Source of the DNA: Chloroflexota bacterium
GTDB taxonomy: Bacteria; Chloroflexota; Dehalococcoidia; UBA3495
Direction of reading: 5' to 3'
DNA: 12,236 nt
Assembly: GCA_022563275.1 (NCBI GenBank)
Contig: JADFNR010000104.1
Coordinates: forward strand, 1 to 12,236
The notes below the pieces were generated by a model. It was given only the letters and a program-made list of their open reading frames with translations, searched no databases and was not told the origin of the DNA. Made by a program: the position numbers and the translations under genes. This document shows, one piece after another, positions 1 through 6,990 of the stretch (position 1 is its first letter; every line of letters begins with the position of its first letter).

Positions 1-138
1 GCGCGAAGAGTCTGCGGACATAACGACGAAGTAGTCGGTGAAAGAGGCCAGACCCCGCAGGTCCAGCATGACGATGTCGGCGGCAAGTTTCTCCGAGGCG
101 ACCTCAACGATCAACTGCGCAACTTCCGACGGTTCCAG
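1..138 (-). CDS. rsfS: Ribosomal silencing factor RsfS (Iojap/DUF143 family), N-terminal part, cut by left edge
   Basis: The visible 46 codons form the N-terminal half of an RsfS protein. In this family the protein binds ribosomal protein uL14 and blocks joining of the 30S and 50S subunits when nutrients are short. The diagnostic stretch is DIVMLDLRGLASFTDYFVVM (residues 21-40), the conserved first beta strand and the S-x-x-D-Y-F motif of the family. It is followed by SADSSR, where relatives have SGTSxRQ. A TAA stop (139-141) lies directly upstream in frame. The only start that keeps the usual N-terminal helix of about 20 residues is CTG at 136-138. GGAGG at 147-151 lies 8 nt before that CTG. 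A TTG at codon 9 is possible but has no ribosome-binding site at proper distance. The first ATG (codon 24) would delete the first conserved strand. The rest of the gene lies outside the window. Family assignment is strong; the CTG start is inferred. Confidence 0.9.
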   Translation of the reverse strand, partial: MEPSEVAQLIVEVASEKLAADIVMLDLRGLASFTDYFVVMSADSSR

Positions 139-146
139 TTACTGGG

Positions 147-151
147 CCTCC
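147..151 (-). promoter_or_regulatory. Shine-Dalgarno sequence fixing the CTG start of rsfS
   Basis: On the minus strand GGAGG is followed by an 8-nt spacer that ends in an in-frame TAA, and then by CTG GAA. The spacing is ideal for initiation at the CTG and wrong for every other candidate start in the frame. Confidence 0.75.
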
Positions 152-193
152 AGGTTTTTGATCGAATCACAGGAGATTCAAGGCATTTATTCG

Positions 194-222
194 AGTATAG
201 GCCAGGCGTGGAACGAGGTCAA
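194..222 (-). promoter_or_regulatory. Sigma-70-type promoter of rsfS
   Basis: The minus strand carries TTGACC (217-222), a 17-nt spacer, and TATACT (194-199). Each hexamer is 5/6 to consensus and the spacing is optimal. Transcription would begin near 187, giving a 5' leader of about 50 nt that contains the ribosome-binding site at 147-151. This is the best-matching promoter in the window. Confidence 0.75.
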
Positions 223-401
223 ATTAATCCCATGACCGAGGGCACCGGCCAGTCGGCTCCGGCGAGGTTGGTTTATTCGCCTGAGACCCGTGGTGGGTCT
301 GGAACCAGGATTGTGTTAATCGCCGAGGGCCGTTAGCCTGGAATCAAGAAATCATTGTTGGCCGGTGTGCCGGGTCACGATCCGTACGACGAGCGCGAAC
401 G

Positions 402-407
402 TATGAT
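402..407 (+). promoter_or_regulatory. Possible -10 box for the DUF3105 lipoprotein gene
   Basis: TATGAT (5/6 to consensus) lies 35 nt before the ATG at 443. No good -35 hexamer occurs at 16-18 nt distance, so this is a weak candidate. The ribosome-binding site is also weak: GAGAG at 432-436, 6 nt before the ATG. Confidence 0.25.
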
Positions 408-442
408 TCCAAAACCTCCTGAATAGAGAATGAGAGAAATAG

Positions 443-1933
443 ATGGGCATCACCCGAGTGATTAAAGGAATGGCCTTGGCCGCTGGAATCATGCTGCTGG
501 GCGTGGCCGGCGCTTGTGGCGGCGACGGCGGTGGTAGTAGTGGTCCCGACAGTTTGGTCCCCCAACGGGCCAGCGTGGTGGGGAGCTTGGCCGTTGCCCA
601 AGCATTAGACGCCTTCGACCTGGACCTTGACCAGTTTTCAGAGATGTTTTCATCGGGTTCGCCCGGCGAAAAAGAAGGGCCAGAAGGGTTTAATACATTA
701 TTCAACATCGACCAATTCAGGTCAGGGGGTCTGTTTGGTGACATCAGCCGGGCCGACATCTTCGGCGAGATCACAGATGGCGATGATGCGGAGTATTTTG
801 CCGTATTGCTTCACGGCGATTTCGACGAGGCTGGTTTGATCGCGAAATTAGAGTCTGTCCTCGGCCGCGGCCTGGTGTCAGAACCCTACAAAGGCACCAA
901 TGTCTACTCCCCGGCAGACGACGCGGAAGAATTTGAATTGGGCGTTCTGGATAGCTCGACGTTCGTCATGGGGATAGGCGGGGCCATCAACGACGTCATA
1001 GATATCAAAACCGGAGACGCCGATCCCGCCTCTGGCGCCCTGATGGATACATTCAACGACCTGAGCGGTGGTTTATTCGGGTTTGCCCTCGAGGTGCCCC
1101 AGGATATCGCCGACGAAGCGGACCTGGGTTCCATTCCCGGACTGGGTGACCTGCCAATCTCCTTGGATTTCATATCCGCCCTGGATATCGTGGGGCTCGG
1201 AGGCGATCTGGATGACGGCTCTCTGGACCTGGTGGTGACCATGGATTTCACCGATGAAAAGGCGGCGGAGTCGTTGGAGGGGTTCATCAGCGGGATCATT
1301 ACTCTGGCGTCCGGTTTCTTGTCCGACCCGCGCACCTCAGGAATACTCGGCGGTCTGGAGATTGACCGCGACGGAAGCCGGGTCACCATCAATATCAGTA
1401 TTCCCACGGCGGATATTCCGGGTCTTTTCGGCGACCTGACCACCGGCACGAGTTTTCAATCCTCCGCCGGGACGTCAAGAGGCGTCCCGGAGACCAGGCT
1501 TCTCGAAGCGGCGGTTACGGATAAGATCGCCATCATGCCCAGCGCTTTGCACGTCGCCGAGGGCCAAAAGGTGGAATATAGCACCAACCCGCCGACGTCT
1601 GGGGAGCACTGGGCCCGCTGGGCGGACTGCGGATGGTATCCGGGCGGTCTGCCTGATGAAGTGATCACCCACAACCTGGAGCACGGCAACATAGTGGTTA
1701 GTTACAACTTCGCCAACCCGGCCCAAGTTACGGAGCTGCGCCAGGCGCTTGAGGCCACCGGACTTTTCAAGATCTGGGGCGTCGCCCGGTCTTATGACAA
1801 GATTGCCGACGGTGAGGTGGCTCTTTCAGCCTGGGGCCGGGTACATTTCATGGAAGGCGTTAGGACCGGCGAGATCGGCCTATTTTTTGAGACCTTTGCC
1901 GGCAAGACAGGCCCGGAGCGCATCGCCTGCTGA
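443..1933 (+). CDS. Surface lipoprotein with C-terminal DUF3105-like domain
   Basis: A 496-aa exported protein. The N-terminus has one basic stretch (R5, K8), a hydrophobic core, and a permissive lipobox ending GVAGAC with Cys25, followed by a Gly/Ser-rich linker; this predicts a lipid-anchored surface protein. Residues of about 38-350 form a large acidic domain of alternating beta/alpha segments that I cannot assign to a named family. Residues of about 365-496 resemble DUF3105: NPPTSGEH at 382-389, a Gly/Trp/Tyr segment at 397-401, and THNLEHGN at 409-416. The His and Glu residues of these two motifs (H389, H410, E413, H414) could bind metal, which is an inference. Cys396 and the C-terminal Cys496 could form a disulfide. 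A strong terminator follows, so the gene is probably monocistronic. Function is unknown. The central domain resembles that of the lipoprotein at 8450-9544. Confidence 0.87.
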   Translation: MGITRVIKGMALAAGIMLLGVAGACGGDGGGSSGPDSLVPQRASVVGSLAVAQALDAFDLDLDQFSEMFSSGSPGEKEGPEGFNTLFNIDQFRSGGLFGDISRADIFGEITDGDDAEYFAVLLHGDFDEAGLIAKLESVLGRGLVSEPYKGTNVYSPADDAEEFELGVLDSSTFVMGIGGAINDVIDIKTGDADPASGALMDTFNDLSGGLFGFALEVPQDIADEADLGSIPGLGDLPISLDFISALDIVGLGGDLDDGSLDLVVTMDFTDEKAAESLEGFISGIITLASGFLSDPRTSGILGGLEIDRDGSRVTINISIPTADIPGLFGDLTTGTSFQSSAGTSRGVPETRLLEAAVTDKIAIMPSALHVAEGQKVEYSTNPPTSGEHWARWADCGWYPGGLPDEVITHNLEHGNIVVSYNFANPAQVTELRQALEATGLFKIWGVARSYDKIADGEVALSAWGRVHFMEGVRTGEIGLFFETFAGKTGPERIAC

Positions 1934-1968
1934 CCTGATCTTCGGCGAATGCAAGGCCAAGAAACGCT

Positions 1969-2001
1969 GGGGCGTCCCGATCCGTTGGGACGCCCCTTTT
2001 T
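1969..2001 (+). terminator. Intrinsic terminator after the DUF3105 lipoprotein gene
   Basis: GGGGCGTCCC (1969-1978) pairs perfectly over 10 bp with GGGACGCCCC (1987-1996) around the 8-nt loop GATCCGTT, followed directly by five T (1997-2001). It begins 35 nt after the stop codon. A hairpin with a closely related stem lies at 11119-11146. Confidence 0.9.
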
Positions 2002-2127
2002 CATTCGGATATCGACCAGATGAGTCAGTTGGGGGTAAATTACTAATAATGCGACATTAATCATTGTTATCAACTATTTTAGAGAGTAATAACTTCTAAT
2101 TTCGGCATTGTATCCCCGTTTACGCTC

Positions 2128-2156
2128 TTTTCAAGCCTGATTCAGGCGTCTATAAT
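2128..2156 (+). promoter_or_regulatory. Main candidate promoter of gltBD
   Basis: TTTTCA (2128-2133, 4/6 to consensus), a 17-nt spacer, and a perfect TATAAT (2151-2156). The spacer contains the exact palindrome GCCTGA-T-TCAGGC (2135-2147). Transcription would begin near 2163, giving a leader of about 250 nt. The AT-rich block just upstream could strengthen it. Confidence 0.6.
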
Positions 2157-2178
2157 AGGATCAGGCGTGTTCAAGCCT
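2130..2178 (+). repeat. Cluster of repeated AGGC/GCCT half-sites around the gltB -10 box (candidate operator)
   Basis: TTCAAGCCT occurs at 2130-2138 and again at 2170-2178, 40 bp apart. TCAGGCGT occurs at 2142-2149 and again at 2161-2168, 19 bp apart. Together they form two palindromes: GCCTGA-T-TCAGGC (2135-2147, perfect) and AGGCGTGTTCAAGCCT (2163-2178, one mismatched pair). They lie on either side of TATAAT. This is the layout of a two-site operator, but no regulator is encoded nearby and the binding protein is unknown. Confidence 0.5.
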
Positions 2179-2244
2179 CGCCGGACGGCCCTTTGTCCCA
2201 CCCGCGGCCTGGCCCCCGAACACACGGAATCTCAAGCGTGGGCC

Positions 2245-2272
2245 TTGTGCCATTCTGATATTGTGATATATT
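2245..2272 (+). promoter_or_regulatory. Second, weaker candidate promoter of gltBD
   Basis: TTGTGC (2245-2250, 3/6), a 16-nt spacer and TATATT (2267-2272, 5/6). Transcription would start near 2280, giving a leader of about 136 nt that keeps the hairpins but loses the upstream half-site cluster. Confidence 0.3.
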
Positions 2273-2278
2273 TAACAA
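2261..2278 (+). promoter_or_regulatory. CRP/FNR-like near-palindrome
   Basis: The sequence reads TTGTGA, six bases, TAACAA. It is symmetric at 14 of 18 positions and resembles the TGTGA-N6-TCACA half-site layout of CRP/FNR-family regulators. It overlaps the -10 box of the second candidate promoter, so a bound protein would repress that promoter or act from downstream of the first. The region is AT-rich, so chance is a real alternative. Confidence 0.25.
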
Positions 2279-2291
2279 AATCATTTCGCGG

Positions 2292-2306
2292 CCCTGTTTT
2301 TCAGGG
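2292..2306 (+). other. Small hairpin in the gltB leader
   Basis: CCCTG (2292-2296) and CAGGG (2302-2306) pair around TTTTT. The 3' arm runs into GGGAGG (2304-2309), the strongest ribosome-binding-like sequence in the leader, so the hairpin would partly mask it. Confidence 0.4.
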
Positions 2307-2319
2307 AGGATTGTGCTTA

Positions 2320-2354
2320 CGCCGCGCCTAGCGGCGGTTTGGCGTTTCCGCCGC
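2320..2354 (+). promoter_or_regulatory. Mutually exclusive hairpins in the gltB leader (possible RNA switch)
   Basis: Hairpin A pairs CGCCGC (2320-2325) with GCGGCG (2331-2336) around GCCTA. Hairpin B pairs GCGGCGG (2331-2337) with CCGCCGC (2348-2354) around a 10-nt loop. Both use the arm at 2331-2336, so only one can form at a time. A third stem, hairpin C, lies downstream at 2364-2387. Neither A nor B has a T tract, so any control would act on translation, processing or Rho access rather than by intrinsic termination. Confidence 0.4.
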
Positions 2355-2363
2355 TATTTCCAC

Positions 2364-2387
2364 CGCAGTTTCCGTATGGAAGCCGCG
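2364..2387 (+). other. Hairpin 28 nt upstream of gltB
   Basis: CGCAGTTTCC (2364-2373) pairs with GGAAGCCGCG (2378-2387) around GTAT. There are 9 pairs including one wobble, plus one A-C mismatch. It ends 15 nt before the weak ribosome-binding site of gltB. Confidence 0.35.
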
Positions 2388-2415
2388 CTGTTATTGATAG
2401 ATAGGTTATCGGCTG

Positions 2416-5400
2416 ATGGACCCATTAAAAGAACTGGCTAAGAAAGGACTCTACTCGCCGGAGCAGGAACACGATGCTTGCGGCGTGGGTCTAGTCGCCA
2501 ATATAAAGGGTCCGAAGACACACCAGATCATTGACGAGGGTGTGGAGGTGCTGATCAACCTCGGCCACCGCGGCGCCGCCGGGCGTGACCCGGAGACCGG
2601 CGACGGGGCCGGCATGTTGATCCAAATGCCAGACAAGCTGTTCCAACGCGAGGCCGCCGCCCTGGGGATCGACCTGCCGTCCGGCGGCGAGTATGGCGTT
2701 GGCATGGTGTTCATGCCGCCTGAGGTCCAAGCCGACTGCCGCAGCCTGATCGGCAAGGCCATCGAGGCTGAAGGGCTGAAGGTGTTGGGCTGGCGCGATG
2801 TGCCCCTGGACCACTCTAAGATCGGTAAGGACGCCCAGGCGGTCCGCCCTCACATCGCTCAGGTGTTCATCGGCATGGGCCCCGGCATCAAGGACCCCGC
2901 CCACCTGGATCGGAAGCTCTATGTGGTCCGCAAGGTCCTTGAGCATTCCGTTGGTGTTTCAGGGGACGGTTCTGGACTGACTGAAGACCAGGCTGACCGC
3001 TTCTACATCTGCAGCATGTCCTGCAACACTATCGTGTATAAGGGCCTGCTCATGGCCCACCAGATATCAGGGTTTTATCTGGACCTGCAAGACCAGGACT
3101 TCATCAGCGCCTTTGCGCTGGTCCACTCCCGGTTCAGCACCAATACTTTGGGCAGCTGGCGGCTGGCCCACCCCTACCGGTATCTGGCCCACAATGGCGA
3201 GATCAACACCCTCCGGGGCAATGTCAACTGGATGCACGCCCGGGAGGCCCAGTTCCAGTCTCCCCTTTTCGGGGACGACATGGCCAAGATCGCACCAGTG
3301 ACAAACCCCGGCGACAGCGACACCGCCACTTTGGACAACGCCCTGGAGCTCCTCCAGATGACGGGCCGCGACCTGGACCATGCCCTGCTGATGCTCATTC
3401 CCGAGGCATGGGACCAGCACGAGACCATGTCCCAGGAGAAGAAGGACTTCTACGAATACCACTCCTCTCTGATGGAGCCTTGGGACGGTCCGGCCATGAT
3501 CGTGGCCTCCGATGGCCGCAGTATCTGCGCCCTCTTGGACCGGAACGGCCTGCGCCCCTTCCGGTACCTGGTCACCAATGACGACAAGCTGGTGATGGCC
3601 TCCGAGACCGGGGTATTGGATGTGCCTCCCGCCGACGTCAAGTTCAAGGGCCGGCTCCAACCGGGCAGGATGTTCCTGGTCAGTTTGGAAGAAGGACGAA
3701 TCATCGGTGACGATGAACTGAAGCTCAAGCTGGCGAAGAAGAACCCCTATGGCCAGTGGTTGAAGGACAACAAATTAACGCTGAGAGACCTGCCGGAGGC
3801 GGCCGAAGCCCCTCCCATGGACTCGGCCGAGTTGGTGCGGCTGCAGCAGGCATTCGGTTACAACATCGAAGAGATTCGGATGATCACCACCGTCATGGCG
3901 GAGAATGGCAGTGAGGCCATCGGCTCCATGGGCAACGATGCTCCACTAGCCGTGCTCTCCGACCAGAACCAACTGCTCTATAACTACTTCAAGCAGCTTT
4001 TCGCCCAGGTGACCAATCCGCCTCTGGACGCCATCCGAGAGGAGCTGGTCACGTCGCTGGGCGCCTTTCTGGGAAGCGAACAGAACCTGTTTGACGAGAC
4101 CCCGGAACACTGCCGTCAGTTGAGACTGGAGTCGCCCATCATCTCGGACCTGGAATTAGCCCAGATAAAGGCGCTGGACCGGGCGGGATTGCGCTCCGGC
4201 ACCCTGTCGGCGCTCTACGACCGGGAGGCCGGGGACGGCGCGCTCAAGAAGGCATTGGACGGACTGCGGGAGCAGGCATCCCGATCGATAGAGTCCGGTT
4301 GCTCAATCATCGTACTGTCGGACCGCGGGTCAGACAGCCGCTGGGCGCCCATACCCAGCTTGCTCGCCGTGTCGGCGGTCCACCATCACCTCATCCGGGA
4401 GGGCACCCGCACCAAGGTAGCTCTGGTCGTGGAGTCCGGCGACGCCAGGGAAGTTCACCATTTCGCGCTGCTCATCGGATACGGGGCCGGCGCCATCAAC
4501 CCGTATCTGGCTCTGGCCACGGTCCGGGAGCTGGTCAAGACCGGCCAGATAAACGGGACCAAACCCGATTCCGCCCAGAAGAATTTCATCAAGGCCAACG
4601 AGAAAGGCGTGCTGAAAGTGATGTCCAAGATGGGCATCTCCACGGTGCAGAGCTACCGCGGAGCACAGATCTTCGAGGCATTGGGCCTGAACCAAGAACT
4701 GATCGACGAATATTTCACCTGGACCCCGTCGCGGGTGGGTGGCATCGGTTTGGACGGTGTGGAGCGGGAAGCGAACGAGCGTCACGACCGGGCCTTTGGA
4801 TCAGCCCAGATCGCGGCGCAACAGGACCTGCCACAGGGGGGCGCCTACCAGTGGCGGCGGGGCGAAGAATTCCATCAATGGAACCCCGACGCCATCGCCA
4901 AATTGCAGTACGCCGCCCGCGCCAACGACTGGGATGTCTATAAAGAGTTCAGCCGTCTGTCCAACGACCAGACCCGGAAGTTGGCCACGCTGCGCGGGTT
5001 GCTGGTCTTCAAGCACGACCGGGCTCCGGTGCCGGTCGCAGAGGTAGAACCTGCTTCAGAGATCGTGAAACGGTTCGCCACCGGCGCCGCGTCGTTGGGG
5101 TCCATCAGCCGCGAAGCCCACGAGACCATGGCCATCGCCATGAACCGGATGTCGGCGCGCAGCAACACCGGCGAGGGTGGTGAGGACTACCACCGCTACT
5201 GGCCGGACGAGAACGGCGATTCCCGAAGCAGCGCCGTCAAGCAGGTGGCCTCGGGCCGGTTCGGCGTTACCGCCAACTATCTGGTCAACGCCACCGACCT
5301 GCAGATCAAGATGGCCCAGGGCTCCAAGCCCGGCGAGGGCGGACAGTTGCCAGGCCACAAGATCGATGAGTATATCGGTTGGGTGCGGAAGACCACGCCC

Positions 5401-6990
5401 GGTGTTGAGTTGATCTCGCCGCCGCCCCACCACGATATCTATTCCATCGAAGACCTGGCCCAGTTGATCCATGATCTGAAGAACGTCAACCCCGACGCCA
5501 GGATCCACGTGAAACTGGTGGCGGAGGTCGGTGTCGGCACCGTTGCGGCCGGTGTGGCGAAAGGCCATGCGGACGTGGTGCTGATCAGCGGCCACGACGG
5601 AGGCACCGGCGCTTCGCCCGAGTCGTCAATCAAGTACGCGGGGCTGCCCTGGGAACTTGGCATCGCCGAGACTCAGCAGGTCCTGGTGGCCAACGGACTG
5701 AGGAGCCGCATCGTGGTCCAGACGGACGGTCAGCTCAAGACCGGCCGGGACGCCGCCATCGCCACTCTTCTGGGCGCTGAGGAATTCGGTTTCACCACTT
5801 CAGCCTTGGTGGTCAGCGGCTGCATCATGCTGCGCAAGTGCCACATGAACACCTGCTCGGTGGGTATCGCGACGCAGGACCCGGAGTTGCGCAAGCAGTT
5901 CGCCGGCAAGCCTGAGTATCTGGTCAACTACTTCACCTTCGTCGCCGAAGAGATGCGGGAGATCATGGCCGAACTTGGCTTCCGGACCGTCGCCGAGATG
6001 ATTGGCCGGACCGATGTCCTCGATTCCAGGGAAGCGGACGATCACTGGAAGGCCCAGGGGTTGGACCTCTCCCGTCTGCTGCACCGCCAAGAGTCCAATG
6101 ACCCAAGTGAGCCGGTCTTCTGTGACCGGGAGCAGGACCACGGCCTGGAAAATGCCCTGGACCACCAGTTGATCGCCCAGGCCCAGCCGGCGTTGGTTGA
6201 TAAGAAACCGGTCTGGATAAACCTGCCGATCCATAACTCCAACCGGGCCGTGGGCGCCATGCTCAGCGGAAAGGTGGCCAAAGCCTACGGCGAAGACGGC
6301 CTTCCCGACGACACCATCAACATCAAGTTGACCGGCTCCGCGGGACAGAGCTTCGGCGCGTTCTTGACTAGGGGTATCAGCATCGATCTGGAAGGAGACA
6401 CCAACGACTACATGGGCAAGGGAATGTCGGGAGGCCGCATCGTGGTCTGCCCCCATCCCGAATCAAAGTTCGTGCCCGAGGAGAACATCGTTATCGGCAA
6501 CGTGGCCATGTATGGCGCCACCGGCGGCGAGGTGTTCATCCACGGCGTGGCCGGTGAGCGGTTCTGCGTCCGCAACAGCGGGGTGAAGACCGTGGTGGAA
6601 GCCGTGGGCGACCACGGCTGCGAATACATGACCGGAGGCGTGACCGTGGTGTTGGGCGCCACCGGCCGCAACTTCGGCGCAGGCATGAGCGGCGGGATAG
6701 CCTTCATCTACGACAAGGACGATGACTTCCACATCCGGTTCAATGACGGCATGGCCGACCTGGAGCCGGTGACGGACCCCGAAGACATCGCGGTCCTTAA
6801 AGGGCTGATTGAAGACCACAAGAAGTACACAGGCAGCACCCCGGCGGCCGAGATCCTGGCCGATTGGGATGCAGCTTTGAAGCGGTTCAAAAAGATCATG
6901 CCCAGAGATTACCGCCGCGTATTGGAAGAGCGGGCGCGCAGGGCCGAGGAGGGTACGGAGCGGGAACTGGAAGCGGTCGGAAATGGGTAA
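2416..6990 (+). CDS. gltB: Glutamate synthase large (alpha) subunit
   Basis: A 1524-aa protein of full family length. It hydrolyses glutamine and passes ammonia through an internal tunnel to the FMN site, where 2-oxoglutarate becomes glutamate. Domains in order: a 21-residue propeptide, then the class II amidotransferase with Cys22 as N-terminal nucleophile after cleavage (EHDACGVG), HSRFSTNT at 237-244 and HNGEINTLRGN at 259-269; the central domain from about 480 (GYNIEEIRMI) to about 770; the FMN/synthase domain from about 880, with SNTGEGGED at 916-924 and K1033 in HVKLVAEVGVG; the 3Fe-4S cysteines C1136, C1142 and C1147 (C-x5-C-x4-C); and the C-terminal GXGXG beta-helix with GRNFGAGMSGG at 1417-1427. 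The usual Pro after the third cysteine is Ser here. The ATG start leaves a propeptide of normal length. The stop overlaps gltD by 8 nt, indicating translational coupling and a NAD(P)H-type enzyme. Confidence 0.99.
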   Translation: MDPLKELAKKGLYSPEQEHDACGVGLVANIKGPKTHQIIDEGVEVLINLGHRGAAGRDPETGDGAGMLIQMPDKLFQREAAALGIDLPSGGEYGVGMVFMPPEVQADCRSLIGKAIEAEGLKVLGWRDVPLDHSKIGKDAQAVRPHIAQVFIGMGPGIKDPAHLDRKLYVVRKVLEHSVGVSGDGSGLTEDQADRFYICSMSCNTIVYKGLLMAHQISGFYLDLQDQDFISAFALVHSRFSTNTLGSWRLAHPYRYLAHNGEINTLRGNVNWMHAREAQFQSPLFGDDMAKIAPVTNPGDSDTATLDNALELLQMTGRDLDHALLMLIPEAWDQHETMSQEKKDFYEYHSSLMEPWDGPAMIVASDGRSICALLDRNGLRPFRYLVTNDDKLVMASETGVLDVPPADVKFKGRLQPGRMFLVSLEEGRIIGDDELKLKLAKKNPYGQWLKDNKLTLRDLPEAAEAPPMDSAELVRLQQAFGYNIEEIRMITTVMAENGSEAIGSMGNDAPLAVLSDQNQLLYNYFKQLFAQVTNPPLDAIREELVTSLGAFLGSEQNLFDETPEHCRQLRLESPIISDLELAQIKALDRAGLRSGTLSALYDREAGDGALKKALDGLREQASRSIESGCSIIVLSDRGSDSRWAPIPSLLAVSAVHHHLIREGTRTKVALVVESGDAREVHHFALLIGYGAGAINPYLALATVRELVKTGQINGTKPDSAQKNFIKANEKGVLKVMSKMGISTVQSYRGAQIFEALGLNQELIDEYFTWTPSRVGGIGLDGVEREANERHDRAFGSAQIAAQQDLPQGGAYQWRRGEEFHQWNPDAIAKLQYAARANDWDVYKEFSRLSNDQTRKLATLRGLLVFKHDRAPVPVAEVEPASEIVKRFATGAASLGSISREAHETMAIAMNRMSARSNTGEGGEDYHRYWPDENGDSRSSAVKQVASGRFGVTANYLVNATDLQIKMAQGSKPGEGGQLPGHKIDEYIGWVRKTTPGVELISPPPHHDIYSIEDLAQLIHDLKNVNPDARIHVKLVAEVGVGTVAAGVAKGHADVVLISGHDGGTGASPESSIKYAGLPWELGIAETQQVLVANGLRSRIVVQTDGQLKTGRDAAIATLLGAEEFGFTTSALVVSGCIMLRKCHMNTCSVGIATQDPELRKQFAGKPEYLVNYFTFVAEEMREIMAELGFRTVAEMIGRTDVLDSREADDHWKAQGLDLSRLLHRQESNDPSEPVFCDREQDHGLENALDHQLIAQAQPALVDKKPVWINLPIHNSNRAVGAMLSGKVAKAYGEDGLPDDTINIKLTGSAGQSFGAFLTRGISIDLEGDTNDYMGKGMSGGRIVVCPHPESKFVPEENIVIGNVAMYGATGGEVFIHGVAGERFCVRNSGVKTVVEAVGDHGCEYMTGGVTVVLGATGRNFGAGMSGGIAFIYDKDDDFHIRFNDGMADLEPVTDPEDIAVLKGLIEDHKKYTGSTPAAEILADWDAALKRFKKIMPRDYRRVLEERARRAEEGTERELEAVGNG

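Larger units (their letters stand above)
139..442. other. Divergent intergenic region between rsfS and the DUF3105 lipoprotein gene
   Basis: These 304 nt separate two genes pointing away from each other. The left third holds the rsfS promoter and leader. The middle has a 6-bp hairpin, AGACCC / GGGTCT at 284-289 and 295-300, with no T tract on either side, so it is not a terminator. Upstream of the lipoprotein gene the only promoter-like element is TATGAT at 402-407, without a recognisable -35 box. I found no credible open reading frame or RNA gene here. Confidence 0.6.
2002..2415 (+). promoter_or_regulatory. gltBD upstream regulatory region and leader
   Basis: These 414 nt contain no credible gene. 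In order they hold: an AT-rich block (2041-2100, only 14 of 60 bases G or C) that could act as an UP element or regulator-binding region; a promoter at 2128-2156 surrounded by AGGC/GCCT half-sites; a weaker promoter-like pair at 2245-2272 overlapping a near-palindrome at 2261-2278; and a run of hairpins at 2292-2306, 2320-2354 and 2364-2387. The gltB ribosome-binding site is weak (AGGT at 2403-2406, 9 nt before the ATG). I looked for the conserved core of the glutamine (glnA) riboswitch and did not see it. Confidence 0.6.

Noticed and set aside
38..235. A 65-codon plus-strand frame at the left edge
   Set aside because: It is the reverse of the rsfS coding sequence and promoter; the rsfS frame shows clear family conservation.
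284..300. Hairpin AGACCC / GGGTCT upstream of the DUF3105 lipoprotein gene
   Set aside because: Short 6-bp stem with no T tract and no repeat elsewhere in the window; chance is sufficient.
2163..2415. Glutamine riboswitch (glnA RNA) or other known riboswitch in the gltB leader
   Set aside because: The conserved core sequences of the glnA motif are not seen; the only structure is the unassigned hairpins.
4299..4943. A 214-codon open frame on the plus strand inside gltB
   Set aside because: Out-of-frame shadow of gltB in GC-rich sequence; the product is rich in Arg, Gly and Pro with no recognisable domain, while the gltB frame is conserved throughout.
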